NCBI GenBank assembly: GCA_949130495.1
Contig: OX422208.1
Location: 645,256,023-645,320,022 of the forward strand
Source: Sambucus nigra
Lineage: Eukaryota > Streptophyta > Magnoliopsida > Dipsacales > Adoxaceae
Reading direction: 5' to 3'
DNA length: 64,000 nt
Shown here: positions 9,661 through 20,515 of the stretch, piece after piece
Layout of the letters: each line of letters opens with the position of its first letter
How positions within the stretch are numbered: position 1 is the stretch's first letter
The notes under the pieces: generated by a model
The model's database searches: none
Seen by the model: the letters and a program-made list of their open reading frames with translations, nothing else
Told to the model about the DNA's origin: nothing
Program-made: the position numbers and the translations under genes

Positions 9661-10835
9661 ACTTCACCAAATTAACGATGTTAAAGGTTTGAGGTCATAT
9701 AGGAAGGTGACTGAGCTCAGACCTCGTCACCACTGAGTGATGTTATGAGGGTCTGAGGTCATCACCTAAGAGGTTATCCCCATAATAAACTTCACCAAAT
9801 TAATGATGTTAAGGGTCTGAGGTCCTCTGCTAAGGTGTCTGAGCTCAGACCTCGTCACCACCGAGTGATGTTATGAGGGTCTGAGGTCATCACCTAAGAG
9901 GTTATCCCCTAAGAGGTTATCCCCATAATAAACTTCACCAAATTAATGATGTTAATGGTCTGAGGTCCTCTGCTAAGGTGTCTGAGCTCAGACCTCGTCA
10001 CCACCGAGTGATGTTATGAAGGTCTGAGGTCGTCACCTAAGAGGTCATCCCCATAGTAAATATCACCAAATTAATGATGTTAAGGGTCTGAGGTCCTCTG
10101 CTAAGGTGTCTGAGCTCAGACCTCGTCACCACCGAGTGATGTTATAAGGGTCTGAGGTCGTCACCTAAGAGGTTATCCCCATAATAAATACCACTAAATT
10201 AATGATGTTAAGGGTCTGAGGTCCTCTGCTAAGGTGTCTGAGCTCAGACCTCGTCACCACCGAGTGATGTTATGAGGGTCTGAGGTCGTCACCTAAGAGG
10301 TTATCCCCATAATAAATATCACCAAATTAATGATGTTAAGGGTCTGAGGTCCTCTGCTAAGGTGTCTGAGCTCAGACCTCGTCACCACCGAGTGATGTTA
10401 TGAGGGTCTGAGGTCATCACCTAAGAGGTTATCCCCATAATAAATATCACCAAATTAATGATGTTAAGGGTCTGAGGTCCTCTGCTAAGGTGTCTGATCT
10501 CAGACCTCGTCACCACTGAGTGATGTTATGAGGGTCTGAGGTCATCACCTAAGAGGTTATCCCCATAATAAATATCACTAAATTAATGATGTTAAGGGTC
10601 TGGGGTCCTCTGCTAAGGTGTCTGAGCTCAGACCTCGTCACCACCGAGTGATGTTATGAGGGTCTGAGGTCATCACCTAAGAGGTTATCCCCATAATAAA
10701 TATCACCAAATTAATGATGTTAAGGGTATGAGGTCCTCTGCTAAGGTGTCTGAGCTCAGACCTCGTCACCACCGAGTGATGTTATGAGGGTCTGAGGTCA
10801 TCACCTAAGAGGTTATCCCTATAATAAATATCTGA
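9661..10835. repeat. ~128-bp tandem array, about nine copies, in Tat-1
   Basis: The anchor caccaaattaatgatgtta recurs near 9664, 9788, 9931, 10063, 10190, 10318, 10447, 10575 and 10703. Each unit has two ggtctgaggtc blocks, gagctcagacctcgtcacca, gtgatgttatgagg and a tail ending gttatccccataataaa. The copies are highly similar and one carries a small extra duplication (about 9896-9910). The array lies between the ends of pol (minus) and aORF (plus). Tandem arrays in this region are known in Tat elements and have been proposed as sources of satellite DNA. Confidence 0.95.
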
Positions 10836-10929
10836 TCTAAGAATGAAGCAAGAATTGTCATGGAAACTGATCTTTATTAATAACCTCTTCTCAATAAGAT
10901 GGTACATTTAGATAAAATTCTAGGCAACA

Positions 10930-11794
10930 TCATATGTAATATTTCTTGAGATGGTCAGCATTCCATGGGTTAGTGAAAGGTTCTCCTTCTAGGTTTTCTA
11001 GCCTGTACGTGCCAGGAAACCTCTTCCATTACTTTGTAGGGGCCATGCCAGTTTGGGTGTAGCTTGTTTGCCTTCTGTAGGGTCTTCTTTAGCACTAGGT
11101 CGCCTACTGTAATGGGTCTTGACTTCACCCTCTGGTTGTAGAATTTTGCAGCCCTCTGCTGGTAGGATGCTTTTCTGACCTCTGCGTCTTGCCTTCTTTC
11201 TTCGATAAGATCTAAGTCTAGCCTTCTCTTCTCCCCATTGCTGTCAGGGTCGTAGGTCTGAATCCGATGAGTTAGTAGTCCTACTTCTGTTGGTATGACG
11301 GCCTCTGATCCATGTGCCAACATGAATGGGGTTTCTCCTGTTGGTGTCCTTGCCGTGGTTCTGTAGGCCCATAACACTGCGTGAACCTCTTCCGTCCATC
11401 TCCCCTTCGCATCTTCTAACCTCTTCTTGATTCCGTCCAATATTATTCTGTTTGTGACCTCGGTCTGGCCGTTTGCCTGAGGTCGACCAGGAGATGAGAA
11501 GAATTGCTTAATCCCCACTCTTAGGCAATACTTTTCCAAGGAGGAGTTCTTAAACTGGGTCCCATTATCTGAGATGAGAGTGTTTGGGAGGCCATATCTG
11601 CATATGATGTTCTTCCAAATGAATTGGAAGGTCTTCTGCTCTATAATTGTTATCATCGGTTCTGCCTCTACCCACTTTGAAAAGTAGTCAATGGCAACTA
11701 TCAAGAATCTATATTTGTTGACAGCTCTTGGCAAAGGTCCTACCAAGTCAATTCCCCATACCGTAAATGGCCATGGAGAAGAGATCGACGTCAT
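10930..11794 (-). pseudogene. Tat-1 integrase core and C-terminus
   Basis: Integrase catalytic domain, which joins element DNA to the host chromosome. The core starts at the WGIDLVGPLP-like stretch (first Asp), then SDNGTQF (second Asp) and NGQTEVTNR (Glu), so all three catalytic acids survive. The C-terminal part has the usual LVLKKTLQKANKLHPNWHGPYKV. A one-base frameshift near 11015 ends the open frame at 10970. Past it the standard lineage ending (RLENLEGEPF...NPWNADHLKKYY) is readable in another frame to a stop at 10930. An in-frame TAG at about 11795 (from CAG) separates it from the upstream zinc-finger part. Confidence 0.9.
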
Positions 11795-11797
11795 AGG

Positions 11798-12715
11798 CTA
11801 ATGGGGTTGATGAAGGATAGTGGCGAACCTTTGACACTTGTCGCACCTCTTCAAATAGTCTACAGCGTCCTTAGACAAAGTAGGCCACCAGTATCCCTGA
11901 GTGATGATCCTCTTGGCTAAGGGTCTTCCCCCTATGTGGCTAGAGCAGGAATCCTCATGAACCTCCTGTAAGACCTGGGATACCTCCATGGGATGCACAC
12001 ATCTGAGGAGAGGCAATAGAAACCCCTTTTTGTACAAGACGTCTCCTACTATTGAGAACTTGGCATCCCTGTATCTCAACTTTCTCCTTTCTATCTTAGA
12101 CTCAGGTAGCCCTCCGTCTCTTAGGTATCTGACGATCGAGTCGATCCATGAGTCTCCCAGGTTCACATTGTGACAAGGGCTACATACCTCGTCCTCCTCG
12201 ATGCTTGCTTTTCCTAAGACCTCGATTGGAATGGTCCTTCCCAAATCTGTCTTCATTACCGAGGCCAGCCTTGCCAATGCATCAGCGTGATTGTTGCTCA
12301 GTCGAGGCACTCTCTTCAGCTTTGCTTCCTCAAAAAATTCTAATAACCCTCTTACCTTCTTTAAGTACTTGGCCATCCTTTCGTCTTTAGCCTCGTATAC
12401 CCCCAACACTTGATTGACAACCAACCTTGAGTCGCTATGGAGTAGGAGTCTCTTTACTCGAAGAGTTGTCGCCAATAAGAGACCTGCTATCATGGCCTCA
12501 TACTCGGACTCATTGTTGGAAGCCTGGAAGTTGAATCTCAGGGCGTATTCAATGTTGGCGCCATCTGGACCTGAGAGTATTAGCCCCGCACCGCTTCCAC
12601 TGTCACAGGAAGAGCCATTAACGAAGAGGCTCCATACATCTGCATCTGATGAGAAGACCCCTTCTCTCATAGCCCCCTTCTTGAAGAGGTATCGATCCTC
12701 TTCGTTCTCTTCCAC
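11798..12715 (-). pseudogene. Tat-1 archaeal-type RNase H plus integrase zinc finger
   Basis: The N-terminal half is the extra archaeal-type RNase H of the Tat lineage: LFVNGSS, GAGLILSGPDG, FQASNNESEYEA, LHSDSRLV and NNHADALARLAS. The first catalytic Asp is replaced by Asn (VNGSS instead of VDGSS), a G-to-A change likely to abolish activity. The C-terminal half is the HHCC zinc finger of integrase, with His in EVHEDS, SHIGG and cysteines in RCDKCQRF. It is in frame with the connection segment upstream across a TGA (from CGA) at about 12746-12748, and with the integrase core downstream across a TAG. Confidence 0.9.
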
Positions 12716-12748
12716 TTTGCTCTGGGTCTTGCCTGGGGAGACCTCTTC

Positions 12749-13159
12749 TCAGCCTCGGAAGACGTTTGGGGCAGTCTCTTTCGAATCTCGGAAGGCACTA
12801 CGGTTCATCTCTTCGCCATCATCTAAGCCTTTCTCTGTCTCGGCCTCTTCCAAACCTCTATCGGCCTCTTCCCAGGTGAACTCTGCAACAAAGTCTGCGA
12901 GGGCCTGCCCCTTGATAGCTGTCCTAGGCTGGTAGGTAAGATCATATTCTCCTAGCTCGATGGCCCAGGTCATCAATCTTTCGGACTTCTCAGTTTTGTG
13001 CAGAACCTGCCTTAGTGGGGAGTCAGTGAGGACTACCATGGAGTGAGCTTGGAAGTAAGGCTTCATCTTCCTTGAGGCATGTATTAGGGCGTAAGCCAAC
13101 TTCTCCATTCGGGGATAGTTCTGTTCAGACCCTTGAAGAGCCTTACTGTTGAAGTACAC
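12749..13159 (-). pseudogene. Tat-1 RT-RNase H connection and first RNase H domain
   Basis: Continues the RT frame after a TGA (from CGA) near 13160. It contains VYFNSKALQGSEQNYPRMEK, LTDSPLRQVLHK and ALADFVAEF, the degenerate first RNase H/connection of Ty3/gypsy pol. A Glu-rich linker follows, as expected between the two RNase H-like domains in Tat. It ends at the next stop, also TGA for CGA. Confidence 0.85.
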
Positions 13160-13171
13160 AGGCCTTTGAAT

Positions 13172-14101
13172 TCAATCCTCTTCCCGTATGATGGCCGCGC
13201 TGATGGCTGATTCAGAGACTGCCAGATACACAAACAACCTTTCCCCCATGATGGGCCGAGACAGCAATAAGGGAGACCCTAAGTAGGACTTGAGTTGGTT
13301 GAAGGATTTTTCACACTCTTCGTCCCACCGGAAGGCCTTTCTTAAAACTGTAAAGAATGGAAGACACTTGTCCGTTGCCCTAGAAACAAACCTGTTAAGG
13401 GCAGCCACTCTTCCGGTGAGTCTCTGGACATCCTTGATACTCCTAGGAGTCTTCATGTCGAGAAAGGCCTTGATTTTATCAGGGTTTGCTTCAATCCCCC
13501 TCTGATTAATGATGAACCCCAGGAACTTCCCGGATCCTACCCCGAAGATACACTTTGCTGGGTTGAGCTTCATTCTATACGAGTCCATGACGTCAAAGGT
13601 CTTCTCAAGGTCCGCTATGTGAGTGCAGGCTTTCAGGCTCTTCGTTAACATATCATCCACATACACCTCCATGGTCTTACCTATTTTCTCCTCGAACATC
13701 TTATTGACAAGACGTTGATACGTAGCCCCCGCATTTTTCAGACCGAAGGGCATCACCTTGTAGCAGTACGTCCCTTTGTCAGTAATGAAGGCTGTCTTCT
13801 CAGAGTCTTCAGCATCCATGAAGATTTGGTTGTAGCCTGAATAAGCGTCCATGAAGCTCATGAGCTCGTGCATTGCCATCGCGTCCACCATCTGGTCTAT
13901 CCTAGGTAAGGGATAGCTGTCTTTCGGGCAAGACCTGTTCAAGTCAGTGAAATCTACACACATTCGCCACTTCCCATTGGCCTTAGGCACGATGACTGCA
14001 TTAGAGAGCCACTTAGGGTAGGTAACCTCTCTTATGAACTCAGCCTCTTCCAACTTTTTTACCTCTTCCCGGATGACGTCATACTTCTCCCTGGAGTACA
14101 C
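13172..14101 (-). pseudogene. Tat-1 reverse transcriptase
   Basis: A well-preserved Ty3/gypsy RT domain that copies element RNA to DNA. It has PKWLSNAVIVPKANGKWRMC, VDFTDLN, FMDAYSGYNQI, MPFGLKNAGATYQRLV, the catalytic VYVDDML (both Asp intact) and FLGFIINQRGIEANPDKI. Its frame is continuous with protease upstream across a single TGA (CGA to TGA) at 14102-14104 and with the RNase H segment downstream across another TGA. Inactive as a whole because of these stops. Confidence 0.95.
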
Positions 14102-14104
14102 TCT

Positions 14105-14983
14105 TCATCTCTGCTTGATCGGCCTGGCATCTCTGTCTACGTTGAGCTTGTGGCTCATGGCCTCAGGGTCGATACCAGTCATGTCTGCGTGACTCCATGC
14201 GAAGACACTCTGTCTCCTTCTGAGGAATTTTACCAGCTCTTCCTTAATTCCTGTCTCTAGGGCCTTACCGACCTGGACGGTTTTTTCCGGCTCGTCCTCA
14301 TTGAAGACAATGGATTCTACCTCTTCCGTGACCTCACCCTTCTTCAATTTTGTTTCGTCTCTTGGGTCAAGGGTGTCAATGCTGTAAGTGGTGATTTCTC
14401 TCTTATGGGCCTCTCTCTCTTCGGCCGAGTTGAAATAACACTCCTGCGCCGTGGTCTGGTCCCCTTGCACTTCCCCTACTCCATAAGGAGTCGAGAATTT
14501 TAGCATCTGATGGACCGTCGACGGCACGACTTCAAACTCTTTGAGGGCCACCCTTCCTACGATGAGGTTGTAGGCCGAGAAAACGTTTTCTTCCATGACG
14601 AAAAAGTTTATCTTCTTGGTCAGCCTCTTAGGCCACTCATCCCCCATCCGTACATCCCTTTCATACATGCCCAAGGGGTGCACCTTTTCACCACTGAAGC
14701 CTATCAATGGGTGATGGTAGGGCACCAGCCTTGCCCTGCTAAGACCCAGGCTCTTGAAACAAGGCCAGAACATCATGTCTGCTGAGCTTCCCCCGTCTAT
14801 GAGGATCCTCCCTACCTCGCACCCATGCACCCTGGTTGTTATGACCAAAGGGTCATCATGGGGGGCTAAGATACCCTTGAAGTCGAGTCTGGAGAACCCC
14901 ACTACGATGGTGTCCATGTCTAGCTTCTTCCTCTTCTGCACGGCATCGGAAGATGTTAGATTCACAACCTCGGTCTTGGCCAC
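14105..14983 (-). pseudogene. Tat-1 aspartic protease region
   Basis: Retroviral-type aspartic protease, which cuts the polyprotein. The active-site stretch reads RILIDGGSSADMMF, the usual Tat form of D-T/G-G-S-S-A. The LKEFEVVPSTVHQMLKFSTPYG stretch and the linker to RT (KTVQVGKALE...FAWSHADMTGIDP...HKLNVD) are typical. A TGA near 15035 (from CGA) separates it from gag in the same frame, so gag and pol were originally one long reading frame here. Confidence 0.9.
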
Positions 14984-15034
14984 TGACCTGGCCTCTGCTA
15001 CATGAGCCTTCCTATCGGCTACCTCAGAGCCACC

Positions 15035-16937
15035 TCATGCGAATCCCCCACATATGGTGATAACACCAAAGGAGATCATGCCGACCCTCTTCACCGGGGT
15101 GTTGTCATCCTTTGGCAGAAGATCCGGGTCATCTTCATCATCTCCCTCTGAATCATTGTCCCTTCTGGCCGGGACATCGCCGCGACATCTGTCATTTCTT
15201 CTCTTCTTAGGGTCTTCTCTTCCACCCTTCGGAGCCTTGCAATCCACATACTTCCTCAGCTTTCCAGATTTCAGCATCTTCTCAATCTCATCCTTTAAAG
15301 CGAAGCATCTGTCTGTGATATGGCCGTGATCCTGATGGAACTCACACCATAGGTTTTTGTTCCTCTTATGTGGCGGGGCCTTCAGTTTCTATGACCACCT
15401 CAGAGTCCGGTCAGTCTTAATCTCATTAAGGATGTGTTCATAGCTCACAGTTAGAGGAGTGTAATGAGCAAACTTGTCATCACCTGACCTCTTCTTCCCC
15501 TCTTTCTTGCCTTGGGACCTCCCAGTGCTACCGCGGTTCTCCTCCTCGTATTTGGCTGCCATTGCCTCTTCCGCATTCATCACCTTCCCTGCGGTTACCA
15601 GCAGCTCCGCCATAGACCTGGGGGGGGGGGTCTTCCGCCAATTTCCACAGTAGCTTCCCCTTCTGGAGGCCTCCTATAAGGGCGGTCATGGCTATGCTCT
15701 CTTCATAATCTTCCACCTCCAACTTCTCTTTGTTGAATCTTGCTATATAGTCTCTTAGGCTTTCACCCTTAACCTGTTTGACGTACAACAGGTGGGTAGT
15801 CTTATTTTGGGGTCTTACCCCAAAGCAGAAGTTGTGGATGAACTGCTCAGCCAGGCCTTTGAAGTTCTCAATTGAGTTCTTCGGAAGGGAGGTAAACCAA
15901 CTATGAGATGCCCCTGTCAATGTCCCTAAGAAGGCCCTACACTTCATCTCATCGGGTATCGAGTAGATGTCTGCTGCCGACTGATACATCTCGATATGGT
16001 GCACAGGGTTAGTGCTGCCATCATACTTAGGAGTCACTGTAGGAGGCTTAAACTTGGCTGGGGTTGGGAACCCCACTATCCTAGCCACAAATGGGGAGCC
16101 CTCAAAGTAACCCCTCTGTAATGGGTCCCTGCTTTTAATGAGGTCTCCTATCTTTTCTTCAAGGCATTGGATAGAATCATTCCAGGGTCTTCTGTCATCA
16201 ACTTGGCAGAGGTTATCCCCTGCCACCTCCCTGCGATGGACAGAGGGTTCCCCAGCCACAACACGTTGACTGTTGACCTCTTCCTGTTCCCTGGCTCTTC
16301 CTCCATAGGGTCGGCCTTGGTCTGGTCGACCTTGCCTACCTCCTCTTTGAGAGCCTGCTGCTCTCGACCTTGATAGCCTGTGTCTTAGGTCATTCACCGG
16401 GCCCAGCCTCTCGAAGGCCGACCCTCTGCTCAACCTGTCAATGGCCGACCCTCTTTGTTGGGCCTCTTCTCTTCTTCGGCCGACACATCCTTGACTCTGC
16501 CTAAGAGGTCGTATTGTGTCATTTGACACCTCATACGGATCCCAGCAGTCTTCTGGGGCTTCTTAAGCTTCTAGGTCATCATACCTGTCCTCTGGGTAAG
16601 GGTTTCCCTGCCTCCCCAGGCGTAAGCGCCTAGGGTCAGCAAAGTCCCTCCTCCGCTGGGGTGCAGGCTGACCCTTCATCGGTGCCTGGGGTGGTCCCCT
16701 GGCGTCAGGATGGGGATGAATTGCCGCCGGAGTGATCATGTCCGGTGAGACTCCAGGTGGCCTCATCATCATGGTTTGACTGAGCTGGGAAAATTGCTCC
16801 TTCATGGCTTGTTGTGTTGCAGCTAAAGAATTCAAGGCTGCTGCTACCTCCGCCATTTCGGACTGGGGAGGAGCCTGACTGGAACTAGCCCCTCCACCTC
16901 CGGGCGGCGGAAGAGGCGGTGGTAATTCTGGTTCCAT
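15035..16937 (-). pseudogene. gag: Tat-1 gag
   Basis: Starts at ATG 16937 with a Pro/Gly/Ser-rich N-terminus, then the capsid-like domain (PFVARIVGFPTPAKFKPP, YDGSTNPVHHIEMYQ, MKCRAFLGTLTGASHSWF, KGESLRDYIARFN), then MAELLVTAGKVMNAEEAM. The C-terminal nucleocapsid has CEFHQDHGHITDRC near 15320-15360, typical of Tat. Breaks: TAA (from CAA) near 16560, TAG near 15386, TGA near 15032, and a frameshift in the 11-G run at 15620-15630. Before the frameshift the protein reads ...WKLAEDPPP and after it RSMAELL..., so the homopolymer changed length. Gag forms the particle that packages the RNA. Confidence 0.9.
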
Positions 16938-17092
16938 GTGTTAACAATAAAGAGCTTGAGCAGCAAGTGAGCTTAATACCTTAAAGGACCTCTTTCAATG
17001 GTGAAACAGCTCCACGCAAGGGGTGGTTCCTTGTTCACCACCAGAGTCTCCGGTGAGGTTAAGCAGAAAAAGAGGAAGAGATAGCTTCTCGC
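16938..17092 (-). other. Tat-1 untranslated leader
   Basis: About 155 bases between the primer-binding site and the gag ATG. It probably holds the RNA packaging signal; nothing further is recognisable. Confidence 0.5.
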
Positions 17093-17110
17093 TTCCCACA
17101 GACGGCGCCA
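17093..17110 (-). promoter_or_regulatory. Primer-binding site of Tat-1
   Basis: TGGCGCCGTCTGTGGGAA on the minus strand, three bases from the 5' LTR end. This is a common primer-binding sequence of plant Ty3/gypsy Tat elements and differs from the Met-tRNA type used by the copia elements and chromovirus here. The exact tRNA was not checked. Confidence 0.85.
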
Positions 17111-17113
17111 AAA

Positions 17114-18093
17114 TGATGATGCTAAGGTTTAGCACCAACAGATAAGGTGGTTTCAAGCTCAATATAAGAATAACAATGGCAGCACAGTTATATAGAGATA
17201 AGAGAAAGGGATGAGGATAAGAGGAATTAACTCCGGAATATAAGTGGTTCAGCCAATCAGGCCTACGTCCACTGTGAGTGTGTGAGTAATATCACTGAAT
17301 GAAGGCACCAATGGCCATGGATACAATCTCTCAAGCTTTCTCTATCTACTGTATATTTATACAGAGTTCTTGCTAGGGTTGAATAATTCGGATCCCTTTG
17401 CAAGGTAGGGGATGATCCCTATATATAGTGCCTAGGGGGTGTAATGTACCCCCCATGCATGTAATGAGCATGTGGGTGGTAGCCTCACCAATGTGGGAGT
17501 GCCATCTGTCACTGTCACATGTAAGTAATGATGATGAAATATTCTCCCACATGTGGAGAATAATCTTGTTACAACTGATTTGTGCCCAGGTGTCCTTATC
17601 CAAATGTCAACAGAAGCTCGGGCGCTATATTGGTGGATGACCTCGTCCTGGGAGAGGCCGAGCTGTAAAGGCTTGATGTCTATTCAATCTGAGATGTGTC
17701 ATAGGGAGTCTCGGCCTGATCTCAGCCGAGACATTATGCTGGGGTCGGTCCCAGTCGAGGTTGGACATATATCGTGCTGATGATTACTAATGCTTCTTGT
17801 CACCTTGGCCCAAGCCGAGGTAGGACTGGTTCCATGCTGAAGGTTACCAAGGCTCCTTGTCACCTCGGCCTACTCTCGGTCGAGGTTGCTATACCCAGGT
17901 ACATGAGGGTGCTGTTGATGCCTGCGATGCGCGTAGTGTCCCTTGGAAATGTAGGTGATAGTGTCGGCCTGGGCCGACCCTGGTCCGACCGAGGGATGAT
18001 ATCGTGGGCCCATGGCTTATCTAGGGTCGTTCAATATCTTGGCCCAAGCCGAGGTTGGTGTCTCAAGGCCGAGGTTACACTTGGGGCATATCA
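17114..18093 (-). mobile_element. Tat-1 5' LTR (right)
   Basis: 980 bases, plus-strand ends TGATGATG...TATCA, followed by the TSD gattc (18094-18098). Scattered single-base differences from the left LTR, about 4-5% by eye. Confidence 0.95.
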
Positions 18094-18098
18094 GATTC

Positions 18099-18461
18099 CA
18101 TTTTGAGAAATCAAGAACTATTTTGTCAAAAATTGAAATCTAAATTTTTGACAAAAGTTAGAAAGATTGGGGAAGAATGACAAGATAAATTTATTTGGAA
18201 ATAGAAAGAAAAGTGTCTTGTTATTCACATTGCCTTTGTTAGCCAAAATAATTCACAATGGTATCTCTAGGCATATGATCAAAAACCAAGCTTCATTTTT
18301 TCAAACTTATTCGAAAGGAATCCGAATCGATTACTTTTGGAGACAGGAACAATTCTAACATCATCGAGAAGGGTTTCTAGAAATTGATGGTTTTCTTAGG
18401 TTAGATAATATTCTTTAGGTTAATGGATTAAAGACTTACTTTCTTAGCATAAGCCAAATGT
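18099..18461 (+). pseudogene. Copia-1 protease remnant
   Basis: Copia sequence resumes after the Tat-1 TSD. A decayed protease motif NGISRHMIKN (normally DSGCSRHMTGN) lies at about 18255-18290, followed past stops by LKTYFLSISQMCD, the usual stretch between PR and integrase. The catalytic Asp is lost (Asn), and stops and frameshifts are frequent. Confidence 0.65.
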
Positions 18462-19559
18462 GTGATGATTGTCATATTGTCATTTTTACCAGAAAAGGAA
18501 CGTCAAGTAATTGATCCTAAGGGTAAGAGTATTTTGAATGGTACTACAACCACAAAAATTTATTACATAATTAATGTATCTTCGTGTATGGTTTGCTATA
18601 GTTCTAAGAAAGATGTGGTAGATCTTTGGCATAAGAGTTTAGGGCATGTGAACTATAGAGATATTAATAGACTTGCTAGGAATGAACTTGTTCATGATTT
18701 GCCTTCTTCTGAGTCAACTTCTTCTCATGTCTGTGGTACTTATCAAATTGGAAAATAAATTCTTAGTCCATATAGGAAGTTGAATGTTATTGCTACAACA
18801 CGTGTGCTTGATCTTTTACACATAGATCATATGGTTCCAATGCATATAGAGAGCATAGGTGGTAGAGGCTATGTTCTCGTGATTATAGATGACTTATCTA
18901 GATTAACTTTTGTAGAATTTTTGCGTAGCCAGTCGGATGCTATGAACACTTTTATTCCCAAGTGAAAAAAACTTCATAATAAAAAGGCATGCACTATCAC
19001 TAGAATCTGCAGTGGTCAAGGAATGGAATTTTAAAGAATGAGTATGCCATAATGGTGTAGTGAATTTAGATTACACCATGAATTGTTGGCCTCCAAAATG
19101 ACTCAACATAACGAAATAGTGAAAAGAAATAATTAAACTATCCAAGAGATGGCTAGGTCCATGTTGATTGGCAATAATGTTCATAAAATATTTTGGGCGA
19201 AAGCTATTCATATAGCTTGTCACATCTACAATCGAGTCTGTAGGAGTTACAATACTAAGCAAGCTTGTTACGAGATTTACAAAGGAAAGAGACCCACACT
19301 CAGACACTTTAGAGTCTTTGGAAAAAAATGTTACACACTCAAGGTTAGATAATACTTGACAAAGCTTGACTCTAGGAGCGAGGTAGGAATTTTTCTTAGC
19401 TATTCCACTAATAGTTGTGCCTATCGTGTTTTCAATTGTGTCTCTAAAAAAATTATGGAAACCATTAACTTTGACACTGATTATAATGATTCTTTTGACT
19501 TTAAAGAGAACGATTGTGAAGGCAAAACTTTTTTGTTTCTACATATTGAAGAAGGATAA
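18462..19559 (+). pseudogene. Copia-1 integrase remnant
   Basis: Pieces of a copia integrase in order. The pre-integrase/zinc-finger segment (18462-18758) has LWHKSLGHVNYRDINRL and a CGTYQIGK that has lost one Cys of the usual CxxCxxGK. The catalytic segment (18780-18965) has LLHIDHMVPM and YVLVIIDDLSRLTFVEFL. The late segment (19149-19352) has NVHKIFWAKAIHIACHIYNRV and KRPTLRHFRVFGKKCYTLK, and the tail (19356-19559) has SRSEVGIFLSYSTNSCAYRVFN. Stops and frameshifts separate the parts, so it is not functional. Confidence 0.85.
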
Positions 19560-19699
19560 GAGGAAGAGGATGAGTGTGAAGAAGCTGCCCCACCACCCAG
19601 TGAGGTTATGAGTGTCAGAGATACACCTACTTGGGTTAGAAAAGACCATGATGTTTCCAAAATAATTAGTAGTCCTAATGTTGGAGTGAAGACTAGGTA

Positions 19700-20515
19700 T
19701 TAACTCCAAAAGGAAGTTAACTTTCTTTGTTATTCTTCCATAGTTGAGCCCAAAAATGTGAATTTGCCCTATTAGACGAATATTGGATCAATTCAATTTA
19801 AGATAAATTAGATTTGTTCACCAAGTAAGAAGTTTGGACTCTTATCCCCTTACCTAAGGATTTTCATGTTATCAGTACTAAGTGGGTCTTTAAAACTAAG
19901 TGTGATGAAGATGGTACCATTTTGAGGAAAAAAATAAGGCTTCTAGATAAGGTCATACACAAGTTGAAGACGTAGACTTTGATGAGTCATTTGCCCATGT
20001 TTCTAGGATAGAGTCGGTTCATTTACTCTTAGACATAACATCTGACTTCAATCTCCATCAAATGGATGTAAATAGTGTCTTTCTGACATAACATGTGACT
20101 TCAATCTCCATTAAATGGATGTAAAGAGTGTCTTTATTAATGATAATCATCAAGAGGAAGTCTATATGCCACAAATAAAGGGAATTAAGGATCACAAATT
20201 CCCAATACATGTCTATCTCTTCAAAAAAGTTTTGTATGGCCTTAAATAAGAATTTAGATCTTGTATGAAAGGCTTACCTCATATCTCGTGGGGAAAGTCT
20301 TCAAAAGAAGAAATGTAGACAAGATATTGTTTTTGAGATCTTATAGGAAAGACATTGTGGTTGCTCAAGTATTTTTTGATGATATTATTTTTGGGTCCAT
20401 AAATGAAGATCATGCCCAAGACTTTTCCTCATTAATGCAAAAATATTTTGATATGAACATAGTTGGGGAACTCACTTTCTTTCTTGATCTCGAAGTGCGA
20501 TAAATGGATAGTAAA
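19700..20515 (+). pseudogene. Copia-1 reverse transcriptase remnant, truncated
   Basis: Heavily broken RT. Readable pieces include EPKNVN and a QMDV-like stretch, then a last open part (20261-20503) with YERLTSYLVGKVFKRRNVD, AQVFFDDIIFGS (both catalytic Asp kept, Tyr to Phe) and MNIVGELTFFLDLEVR. A 52-base segment around 20032-20083 is duplicated in tandem at 20084-20135. The RT is cut at 20515 by a chromovirus-type LTR starting TGTAACACC. RNase H and the 3' LTR of Copia-1 are absent from the window. Confidence 0.8.

Larger units (their letters stand above)
5483..18093 (-). mobile_element. Tat-1: Ty3/gypsy Tat-lineage retrotransposon, complete but decayed
   Basis: A full element in minus orientation: 5' LTR 17114-18093, PBS 17093-17110, gag, PR, RT, RNase H and INT down to about 10930, then a tandem array, an opposite-strand gene, the polypurine tract and the 3' LTR 5483-6463. 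The 5-base TSD gattc is present at 5478-5482 and 18094-18098, inside Copia-1. The left LTR begins TAATGATG where the right begins TGATGATG, one G-to-A change. LTR identity by eye is about 95-96%, so insertion is fairly old. The long gag, archaeal-type second RNase H, INT and antisense ORF place it in the Tat lineage. All its genes are broken. Confidence 0.95.

Noticed and set aside
9661..10835. CRISPR-like regular repeat
   Set aside because: The repeats are ~128 bp, directly adjoining, with no unique spacers, inside a plant retrotransposon.
12148..12935. Plus-strand open frames opposite Tat-1 RNase H
   Set aside because: The minus strand carries clear RNase H and integrase motifs, and the plus frames have no domain.
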